From Ettlia oleoabundans (Eukaryota > Chlorophyta > Chlorophyceae > Chlamydomonadales): a DNA stretch of 21,426 nucleotides. The stretch covers positions 1-21,426 of the forward strand of contig JAAMXP010001150.1 in the NCBI GenBank assembly GCA_019693395.1. The letters are read 5' to 3'. Of the stretch, positions 1 through 9,059 are shown in pieces. The notes beneath the pieces were generated by a model. That model was not told where the DNA came from, made no database searches, and saw nothing but the letters and a program-made list of their open reading frames with translations. The position numbers and the translations under genes are program-made. Position 1 is the stretch's first letter. Each line of letters opens with the position of its first letter.

Positions 1-3000
1 GGCGGCGGCGGCGGCTTCTGAACTCACCAGGACCATAATGTTGCGAGCATCAGGGTTGCTCCCATATCGGTCGATGCTGGGGTTTGTGAGCGCAAGGTAC
101 TGCCTAGATACAGCGTCGTACCGCACTTGGAACTTGTTGCCGCCACCTGGCATGTCAATGAAACCGTGCCACGTCAGCTGCCTGGGTGGCACTGGCGCTG
201 CATGCGCATCAGTGCGTTGCGGCTTTGGGCCTGAGAGAGAGGAGTCTGTAGCAGATGCTGCCAGTGTGGCTGATCCTTCCTGCTGATGTTGCTGCTTCGG
301 TTGTTCAGCGCCTACACTTGCAAGCTGTCCGACCGAAGTCCCGCTGAGCCAAGGCTGGCGCAGCGACGCCTGGCTGCCTGCAACAACCTGCTCCACCAGC
401 TGCCTGTCGCGTTCTGGTTGCTCTTCTTCGTCTCCCTGGAGGTACCCTGGTACTGCAGATGCCTGCTGATTCGCCGCCTGCTGATCTGGCAAATGCTGAT
501 CTGGCGCTGTCGCTGATGCCGGCTCTGGTTTCAGCTTAAACAGGCATGCTTGCTGCACGCCATACATCTTGCCCTGACCATCATACACACGGCAGCGCAG
601 CAGCAGCCCCACGCCACCGCCAAAGGGAAGCTTCACTGCAGGCAGGCAGGCAGGCAGGCGCACAACACTACATATAGGCCCAAGTCTAAGCACCTCAACC
701 TGTAAACTAAGCACACAAGGCTACTGTGCGACGCCGAGCAGAACACGCTAATGGTTGAAGGATGGAGCCAGATCCCCTACACAGACGGCTGGCAAACACC
801 TTCATAATGATAGTCAAATGCCTTATACTGGTGCACACGTGCTTGCCTGCATTGCCCTCCAAAACACCCGCGCTCAAAACAGGAGGCGGCATCCAGGCAG
901 GAATCATTGACCTGCACGGCTTTGAAGAAACAATTCAAGTCAGCACGGTGCACGACATACACCTTCCCTACGTTTTCTTTATACATGCATGCTGAACCTG
1001 GCAGTATACCGGCAACAGCTGAAACGCAGCACCACCGATACAGAACCACTGGAATGCGGGCAGTGTGGGTCAAGCAGAGTATCCAAGGGAATGCAATACC
1101 GCTGGCAGGTGGGCGGTGCAGCCTTTGTCAAGAGCATTCCTTGCACAAATGTTGGTCTGCACCCGCCCCACGTTCAACTCACATTCCAATCTGACCGGGA
1201 TACGTGGCCTGCCAGGCAGCTGCGTCCATTAGATCTGCCTCCTCTGCCACGTGTATCAGCAGGGCGTGGTAGCTCTGAGGCCAACGCAGAGTTGGCCCGC
1301 ACCTGCAGCACCAGTGGGACATTAAAGCAGCAGAGGCAGCAGCAATGTGCGGTCAATTCAGGGAAGTGGCAGTGGCAGGGGAGACTGCACCAGCAGCAGG
1401 GGCAGAATATTGTGTGGCGACAGCAGCCGCAGGGAAGCGGTGGCAAGCACGGAAGCGGTAAACGAGGCAATACTATTGCGAGGCATGTGGCAGCATTGGC
1501 ACCTGTCAAAGTGTTGAATCAATACGTGCAGAGCAGCTGAAGGGCGACAGGTGGGAAGAAAGTGGTGGTGTGGTGGTGGGATGAGGGAGGGCAGTGGGAG
1601 AACAGGCGGCAGCAACGACTCCTCCCAGAAAAAAGGGCGGTGCACAGCGTGCATCACAGCAGTAGTAGGCTGGTGCACACACCAGTACTCCATGCCCCTC
1701 CACAGCCTGCCTCCCTCCAGCAGCACAGGCACCGCCCCTGCACGGGCACACAAGCATTCCATTGCCGCCATCCCCATATATGTGCTGAAGAAAGGGGCCC
1801 CAGCCGCCCTCAAAGACACAACAAGTAGCGCAGAACTGCGCCGGCTGCAGCTGAACACCTTGTAGACGCAGCAGCAGCCTGCACTCAATCGCTGTGCTGG
1901 GTGCTGTCAAGGTGCCTCAAAAAGGCATAAGGGAGGGCTGCCGCTTCAACGCTAAGCCCGTCCCAGAATGAGGAGGGAGGCAAAGGAGGGAGGTTGCCAC
2001 TCCAAGAGAAGGAGGAGGGAGGCAAAGGAGGGAGGCTGCCACTCCAGTACATATGCCCGCCTCCACTTCTGCTCCTGAGCTCACCCGTCCCAAACTGGCA
2101 GCCCTCTGGTGGGTGCAGGACTGCGGTGCGGTTCCAACTGAAGCCTCCATCGGTGGATCGAGCGATGCTCACAGCATTTTGCTCTGCGGCTTCATCCGTG
2201 CCCAGCAAGTACAAAGCTCCTGCGCAGTGGTGGGCAGGCGCGGAGCAGCAGGGCCGGCGGGTGTGTTGCACGGGGACGAGGTTGCACCCTTTCCTGCTAT
2301 GATGGGAACAGTTTCAACTGTGGAGAAACACCGGCGGGATGCACGGCCCAAAAGCAAGTTACCGTAGCAGCAGTTGGGTGCAGTAAAAATCCACGCTGGT
2401 CGGGCCTAACACGATCCGCAGCATCGCACCGCGGTGCAGAAAGATCGAGCTCCAGAACTGATGTTCCACCACAGCCCTCCTCTCCCAGCTGGCACCACCG
2501 TCCTTGGATGCCATCACAGCCGTGCGCTTGGGCCGGCTCCACTCCGGGAAGAAATCCTGGGATTCCCGGAAGGGCAAGCAGCAGGCAGGTGGGAAGACAG
2601 ACAGGGACATGCTGCTGCTTGGACTTGAGCCGGACCAGCCACATAGGCATGCCACGTTGCCTGACGCAGCAAAAGGGCCTGCCCCATGCACCACCCACTG
2701 CCAAATCGAACACCAAACAAGCACCCAGGGAACCGAGGCACGCAGGCTGCCAGCCCGTGCCAGCATCCTCACATGGGCGATAAGCAGGGTGTCACTATCC
2801 AGCCGTGTTATGGCAGGGGACCCTAGGAAGACTCCCGTAGATGCGTCAGAGTAGGCCACTCTTATGAGCCCCTGGTTGTGTAGCGGCGGCGGCCCGCCTC
2901 CAGGCAGGACCCGCGGTGGCACCCGTAGGTGGCTTGGGACTGGCGGCACACCAGAATCAAACACAGATGCTGCCTCGGGATCCTGCGCAAGGATACACTG

Positions 3001-3231
3001 TAGTTCAGGGACTTTGAAGTTGGAGGATCACAAGGACAGGATGTGGAGAGCGGGGAAATGGCGAGCAGTGGCGGCGCAAGAAGGCGGGTGGAACAACACG
3101 TTGGTGTCGTCGGTCATATCCATTTCGTAGCGCATGGTATGGCCTGCATGTGCTCTCACCATCGTGAAGGCAGTGCTGGGGGCCAAGGCGGCCGCGAGAC
3201 CGCACACTGCGATTGTAATCACCAGCCGCAT
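1..3231 (-). CDS. Sialidase-like (BNR/Asp-box) secreted protein, 3' part off the left edge
   Basis: Eight exons splice in phase: 3100-3231, 2773-2982, 2430-2556, 2085-2219, 1683-1737, 1183-1302, 847-911 and 28-635; the gene continues past base 1. Exon 1 opens with a likely signal peptide (MRLVITIAVCGLAAALA, then PSTAFT). Two Asp boxes are visible: SKDGGASW at about residues 131-138 and STDGGFSW at about 178-185. Further family landmarks are LIAHDFF, FLHRGALYLLGTD, GGRLWRGMEYW, LEGNAV and WHGFIDMPGGGNKFQVRYD. Together these suggest a six-bladed propeller of the exo-sialidase superfamily. The substrate is unknown, and algae are not known to make sialic acid, so a true sialidase activity is doubtful. 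The intron after exon 847-911 uses a GC donor. The last exon carries about 115 low-complexity residues inside the propeller. Exon 2 could start at 2997 instead, adding five codons. The join before AVPVL lacks a few expected residues, so a micro-exon may be missing. An in-frame ATG at 3393 would bury the signal peptide and was not chosen. Confidence 0.85.
637..660. repeat. GGCA tetranucleotide repeat at a splice acceptor
   Basis: About five GGCA units lie directly upstream of the acceptor at 636-637. On the coding strand they read CCTG and take the place of the polypyrimidine tract. Confidence 0.7.
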
Positions 3232-3600
3232 GGTGTCGGCACAAGTTCTGGCGGCCCAAGAAACGAGGGGGTGCCACACCAGCAACACACTCAATGACGA
3301 AGCCGTCCCAGTGCCGTGGGTGCCACCCATCGGCAGCACACGCCGCCAGCACAGCGCCCCCGGCCTGTTGGCTCCACTGCTCCTTGATATCACAGGGGCC
3401 TATTCGATACTAACAGACGAGGCATTGGCAAAAACAAACTAAAACCATATAACAAAAGGTCAAATCGCTGATGTCAGGCATCCTAGCAGGCACAGCTGCA
3501 TAAAGTCATGGCCATTGCCGCCGGGCAGGCAGGCAAGTCGGCTGGTGCATCCCAGCCTTATTTGCAGGACAATGAAGGCCCCTTAACGGATGGTACAGCC
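3232..3600. other. Spacer between oxidase stop and sialidase-like start
   Basis: This 369-bp stretch separates two minus-strand genes. It holds the 3' UTR of the oxidase and the 5' region of the sialidase-like gene. A minus-strand TATATGG lies at 3445-3451, about 215 nt before the chosen ATG. No TGTAA-type signal was seen on the minus strand here, so the oxidase 3' end is not located. Confidence 0.4.
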
Positions 3601-6600
3601 TCAAGGCTTCACGGCCAAAGCCAGGGCGAGTGGAGTCTGGCGGAACACATTGTCTGGATCGTACTTGTGCTTCAAAGCGCGAAGGCGCTCCAGGTTGGCT
3701 GCTCCACCAACCTTTTCGGCAGCGTTGGCGTAGCTCCAGTTGTGCTCTGCAGCATGCAAGCTTTGGTGGGCCTTTGCTTTGGCAAGGGAAGACAAGGTCT
3801 TTCCTTGTCTTTCCTTGTCTTTCCTTCCTTGTCCGAAAGACAAAATCTATTGGAATAGGTATGATCATGGTACTCGATTTGAGACAGTGCCGAAGAGTTG
3901 CAGCACGACCCTCCCAGCCTGCCACGCATTACTTGCAGCATCATCTGGCACCCACCTTCCGACACGTCCACCATGTTGATGTAGGGAGCTACGCCATGGC
4001 ACATTGGGCCCAGCGTGTCTGTCAGCTTGCGCACATAGCGCTTGCCAGTCTCGTTTGCAGAGGCGTCTGCCCAGCCCGCTTGCACCACCCACTGCAGGTC
4101 TGCAGAGCAATGAATAGTGGCGTGTGCAGACCTGAGTCATGTGCTGAATTGCTGGAAAGGAAGTCGCAGAGGCGAGAAATTCTTGATTATCAATGGAGAA
4201 TTTGTGCCGGGCATCAGGGCAGGTAGTGCTCCAGTTGCAAAAGTGGCCCACCTCCCTCCTTGAGCCCCGCAGGTGCCTCGCTTTCCTTCATCTTTCCACC
4301 CATAAGCTCAATCACTCCCAAGGTGAGGGCGCAGTCCGGTAGCGGCAGCTCATCGGCAAGACACCTCACAAACGTGTCGATAAATTTGTCGGTCAGCTGA
4401 GGTACACAAATTCAGGAAGTGGCAGTACAGTATGGTCAGCCAATTGTGGTGCCTGTCATATTAAAAAACTTTGCGACGGTTGTGGATGGTAGATTAGCCC
4501 AGAAGAATACAGGCAGCTGTTGAGGCACCTGCGTGCATAGTCTCGCATGCTGCAAATCAATGCCCAGTCAGATATGTGGCCATTGCATGCAGAGCCTCCA
4601 GTGAGGCATGCATGCCGTCCCGTGTGGTACATGCATGATCTTTCATGCGGTACATGCACGCATGCAACATGGCTGCCCGCGCGCCCAAAGCGGATGCGCC
4701 CTCACCATGTCTGCCTTCAGATGGCCACCTGTCCTGCGGGCCGGAAAGGATGAGAGTGCGCAAAAACTTAGCACGCACGCATGAGCGGTATCGCTGCTGA
4801 CTGTGCCAACGCGCACCAGCAGAGGCGTTTTCAGCACTTCTAGCGCTCACTTGCAAGTTGTCCATCGTAGCCATCTGCCCAGCCATACAGCACCATTTAA
4901 TTTTTACCGACCCCTCACCTTATTTAATCACCACCTAAACACCCGCCAACAAGCCACCCACTCCCACCCACGTAGAGCAACAGTTGGATGTACGGACCAT
5001 CATATACATTGACAGTGCTGCACATTCACCCACCAGGATTCATAGTGGTTGGGGAATGCCGCTGCCAGCCCCTTCACTTCAGGCAGGTAAGTGCACTGAG
5101 TCTGGAACCAGCTGGACTTGCCCACGCTGTCCTGCAGAGCCAAGAAATGGCGTGACAAACAGGCAGGGCAGAGCAGGGCAACCAAGATGAGGCGGGACGA
5201 GGGGTAGGGTGGATAAATACAAGACAGGGACTGGGTACGGCAAGGCCAACCATGGAAAGGCAGGGGCAGGCGGTGGTGTACATCAGTGCAAAAGAAATGG
5301 AAGCTGCCAAAGGCGGCGGCATGCATTGGAGCTGCTGTGAACCACCGTTAAGATACTATGCTATGAAGTTACTTGAGGGCACTTCATGGTAATACCTGCA
5401 CTGGGCCCAGGTCCCGCAGTGGCTTCAGCACAGCCTCCTTCTCCTCCACCGAGCGGTTGCCTGTGATCACCACCTGCTCGCAGCAGGCACAGCACAGCAG
5501 CAGAGGTCAAACCAACTTGTTTTGGTTTTGTTTCTCGGCAGAACAGCAAACTCGAACAGAAAACACCTGGGGGGCCGGGGGTGTGGGGGGGGGTGGTGGT
5601 GGTGGTGGTGGGGGGGGGGGGGTACACAGATATGGAAACACGACCCGAACATGGATTGCAAGCGGTGATTATGCTGACCAACGATATTTGATAGACTGGG
5701 CTCCCATGTAGCATGAGCAATAGCGCTGACACGTCTCTGCCCCCCTGGCAATCTGCGGCCCAGTGCGATCCACTCAGTGCAATGAGCCAAGTAAAATCAC
5801 CACTATCCACACGAGCGTGGGGCAGCATACAAGGAGCATCAGTCATGATAGTAGTGCATACCCGCCTACCCACCGCTGACGCCAGCCAGATCCAAATCAA
5901 CTCAAGGACAAGGAGTAGAGCAGCACCTTCGCCACCCACCATTGATACCAGCATGGGCCCCTGCTCCGGGTGCAGCATGCGGCCGCAGTTGAAGCCGATG
6001 GTGGGGTCGGGCAGCACCGTGTCCCGCACAAAGCGCAGAATAGACCTGCAAGCCGGGAGATACACCACGGGCGCACGCTTGCGTGGTTGAGCAATGGACC
6101 TCTCTGAAAAAAACAGGCAGGACCAGTCAGTGCATGCAATACCCTTCCGAAACCAATAACAATGGAGATTATAGCAAAATGCAACAGAAATGCGCAGCAT
6201 ATGCTCACTTGAAAGTATGGTGCTCCGCATCATCCTTCCACGCTATGGCGCCTGAGAAAGCGTCCGACACATCGTGCAGCTGCAGCTTCAGCTTGGTGAC
6301 CACCCCCATGCAGGAGCCTGCAGCAGACAGGCGAAGTGGAGGACAGCAAGGTGGGCAGGCAGGCAGGTAGGCAGGCAGGTAGGCAGGCAGGCAGGCATGG
6401 AGAGCGTGCAGGCATGGCAGTCTGGCAGGACGACCTCAGGGCGGGGAGGGCAGGAACATGCAGGCAAGCCAGTAGGCTGGGTAACCGGAAGGTGGATAGG
6501 CAGTGCATGTGTGAGTGTCCACCCTGACATGGTAGGAACAACAGCTCAACTCACCTGCGCCCTTGATAGCCCACAGCAGGTCCAGGTGATCATCCTTGGT

Positions 6601-8342
6601 GGCATGCACCTACACACAGCAAATTCTGGGAGCCGTGGGCCCGGACACATCACACGTCAGGCAAATTAACAAGACCTGCCTTCCTGCTTTGGGCGGGCTA
6701 CTGGAGGTGTGAGTTTCTTACTGTGTGCGTGCCATTGATGTGACGTTCCCACTATCTGGTGCCCCTTGCTAGCATTCCACCTCAATGAAAGCTTAGCCAG
6801 CACCACTCCAGCTGTATTGCTTTGCAGTACTACATCTTACCACAGAGCCATCCGCCAACACAATCTGCGCCTCAAGGATGTTGTCGCAGGCAGCTCCATA
6901 TGCGCGCGACAGCAGGCTCAGCCCGCCGTTCAGCACAAGCCCCAGGCCCACCACTCCACACACTCCCAGGGGGGCAGCCAGCCTGCATAGAACACGTGCA
7001 ACAAGGCAGAGAGCTAGATGCTGGGCAGAGTTTATCAGTCTATTGGATCATCAGTCCAGCCTTACCCGCGCAGTGCAGTCTCAGCGCCAGGTTCCAATAT
7101 ACAAACAAGACATGGCGCATCACAACCCTTTCCCAGTGTTACAGCTGCACCCACTAGCCAGACCCTGGCTAAAGCATTGCTTGTCTGGAAATAGAGGCAA
7201 GCAAACCCAGAGTTGCACACAACATAGAGCTGGCCCCTCGCTCCAGTGCACCCACCCGTGCAGGGCAGTCTCAGAATCAATGTCGCAAGCCAGGGCACCG
7301 CCATCCACCAGCGCCGTCTTCTCCTTGGGGTCTACAAACACGCTGCGGTAGGTGTGTGGAGAAAGCGCGGCCGCAGCGCAGCGGGCAGATTCATGAAGAG
7401 TTACAAAAATGGCTGGCCGCCTGGTAAGCTGGCTGGCTGTTTTCCAGGGAACGGTCCTCTCAGGAGGGTGCTGCCCAAACCACGATGCCATGAGTTGCTG
7501 AACTGTTGCCAAGGTGCTCTGCTGCCAGCAATGAAGAGGACCAAGTGAACATGACACCATATAGATGGCCCCAACACAACGCTGCCTGTTCTGTTTACCT
7601 GCGCATGAGTGAGAGGTCCAGACAGAGGCCGCCATCCACCCAGCAGGGGTTGCCCTGCACAGCAGCATGCAAGAGCGTAAGCGTTGTGGGATGCATGGTC
7701 GGCAGACCATGAGTCCCTCAGAGTGAATGGCCTGCTTTCTGGTACTCCACCCAATACTGGTGTGCGAGTGTGCGTAAGGCATGCGTATGTGTGTATGCGT
7801 GAATGAGATGGGTGGGTGGGATGGGTGGGTGGGGATGCATTTTGGCCATGTTTTGCATTGGTCCCAACATGCATATGTGGTCTCACCGCCCCATGGCCGC
7901 CACCCCTCACTGCCAGTGGCAGCCCCCGGGAGTTGGCAAACTTGACGGCAGCGATGACGTCGCTGGTGCCTGCAGGAACGCATGAAGGAAGCCGGTGGAA
8001 GGTCTACTTCCTGGGCACAGTTGGACATTGCTGATGGTGCTTTCTGGTTGGGATATGAAAGTGCGGTTGTGCGCTTCGCTTGTTAGCTGCTGCAACGCTC
8101 ACTGCCCTGCAGCTCACGCTCGCCGAGGCACGGGGACGGCGGTGGGGATTGTGGCGGCAAGAGAACCGAGGGTGGCACAAAAGCGACAAACCCGGCTCAC
8201 CCCGGGCTTGCACGACTACGGCCGGCGCCGGGAGCTGCTTGTGGCTTGGGGAGACCGCCCACACGGCAGGTTTGAAGCCGGCGTCATCGGGCAGCAACAT
8301 GTTGCCCAGCAACTCCGCACGCAGCTGTTCAACGCCCTCCAT
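3601..8342 (-). CDS. BBE-like FAD-linked oxidase, 476 aa, 15 exons
   Basis: Exons, all phase-consistent: 8201-8342, 7887-7969, 7599-7654, 7256-7342, 6841-6982, 6555-6609, 6209-6317, 5940-6045, 5396-5473, 5034-5131, 4706-4733, 4252-4396, 4132-4151, 3956-4091, 3601-3746. The N-terminal half is a PCMH/VAO-type FAD-binding domain: GTSDVIAAVKFANSRGLPLA, then RGGGHGA with His73, then TALVDGGALACDID, then PLGVCGVVGLGL with Cys131. His73 and Cys131 match the two residues that hold FAD 8-alpha and 6-S in the berberine-bridge family. The C-terminus has the BBE signature (NWSYAN, then LERLRALKHKYDPDNVFR). Family members oxidise sugars, alcohols or alkaloids using O2; the substrate here is unknown. The length is normal. 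There is no signal peptide, unlike plant BBEs, so a cytosolic location is inferred. The first ATG of the conserved frame (8342) was taken as start. The 20-nt exon 4132-4151 is the least certain. Confidence 0.92.
3791..3842. repeat. Self-complementary 10-bp tandem repeat in the last oxidase intron
   Basis: The unit TTTCCTTGTC is repeated about three times. It is flanked by GACAAGG on the left and GAAAGACAAA on the right, both complementary to the unit. The intron is 3747-3955, so the array lies close to the acceptor of the last exon. Confidence 0.7.
4583..4670. repeat. TGCATG-rich block in an oxidase intron
   Basis: TGCATG or CATGCA occurs repeatedly, with a partial duplication of TGGTACATGCATG and CGGTACATGCACGCATG. 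It lies in the intron between exons 4252-4396 and 4706-4733. Confidence 0.55.
5569..5622. repeat. Poly-G / GGT tract in an oxidase intron
   Basis: The plus strand carries runs of 6, 5 and 9 G, then about six GGT units, then 13 G. It is on the template strand of the oxidase gene, in the intron 5474-5939. Confidence 0.85.
6354..6397. repeat. GGCA/GGTA repeat in an oxidase intron
   Basis: GGCAGGCAGGTA units are repeated just upstream of the acceptor region of exon 6209-6317. Confidence 0.7.
7810..7834 (+). repeat. G-quadruplex-type GGGT tract in an oxidase intron
   Basis: Six runs of three or four G are separated by one or two bases. The tract is on the template strand of the oxidase gene, in intron 7655-7886. 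Confidence 0.75.
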
Positions 8343-8608
8343 CGCTGCTGATGTTGGTTCTCGCGCGAAACGTTTTGGGGTAAGCCATCACCACTGCACA
8401 AGTAAAGTACAGGCTGGCCATCGTGCAGTACCATATCTCCTGCAGGATTTTCCCGGGGGGTTTTAGTCGCTCTGCATAACATAATGTGTCCAATGGTGTC
8501 GAGACAGGCAAAATCGCATCGTATGCCCGATACATGACCTCTGCAAGTTTAAGTGCGCTGCGAACCGCGTCGGCGGCGGCAACAATTGTTGCTGCAGAGC
8601 CCTCTGCA

Positions 8609-8615
8609 CTTTATA
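8609..8615 (-). promoter_or_regulatory. TATA box, oxidase gene
   Basis: The sequence TATAAAG on the minus strand matches the TATA consensus. Its distance to the oxidase ATG allows a 5' UTR of about 235 nt. Confidence 0.4.
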
Positions 8616-8665
8616 CAAAGCTTGTTTTTAAAGCAGCACCGAGGAAGCCACCCAAACCTGAACCA

Positions 8666-8672
8666 TATAAAT
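8666..8672 (+). promoter_or_regulatory. TATA box, plastid-protein gene
   Basis: The sequence TATAAAT on the plus strand matches the consensus. It leaves room for a 5' UTR of about 360 nt, or for an upstream in-frame ATG. Confidence 0.38.
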
Positions 8673-9059
8673 GCGACAACTGACGAATCACAGCTGATGA
8701 TCTACAGCCAAATAACCTTGGGACCGCAGCATAGGAATTGGCAAGTAGGACTGCAGGCGGTGATGGCACAACCGCCAAATACAAGCACAGTACACATAAA
8801 TCTCCAGTGTCAGGTTTGCTGCCGCTGTGTATCTTGGGCAGGTCGCAAAAAGAGTTTTGCTGCACAGGGCACTGCAGGAGGAACTGCAGAAGGCAGCGAG
8901 GTGTACCTCTGCTGCCCAACAGTACAGCCCTCCCCCAGGGAGACTGCCGTGTTTGCGCCGGTGGCCTGGTGCCCAGAAATCATTCATCGCAAGCGAAGGA
9001 TCCTGCATTCGTGTGGCAGGCCTTTGCCACATCGCGCTCAGCTTGCCCGTGTGGCAGCA

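Larger units (their letters stand above)
8343..9059. promoter_or_regulatory. Divergent promoter region of the oxidase and plastid-protein genes
   Basis: The two genes start back to back 717 bp apart. A minus-strand TATAAAG lies at 8609-8615, 267 nt before the oxidase ATG. A plus-strand TATAAAT lies at 8666-8672, about 390 nt before the ATG at 9060. The boxes are about 50 bp apart and point outward, as expected of a bidirectional promoter. A plus-strand frame is open across much of this region, so part could instead be coding or a 5' leader. Confidence 0.45.

Noticed and set aside
3028..3393. Starting the sialidase-like gene at the upstream in-frame ATG 3393.
   Set aside because: It would place 54 non-conserved residues before a clear signal peptide.
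4152..4251. Reading through this stretch as ARHKFSIDNQEFLASATSF in the oxidase.
   Set aside because: It needs a frame change from the preceding exon; a 100-bp intron with good GTGGGC and TTTCCAG sites explains it better.
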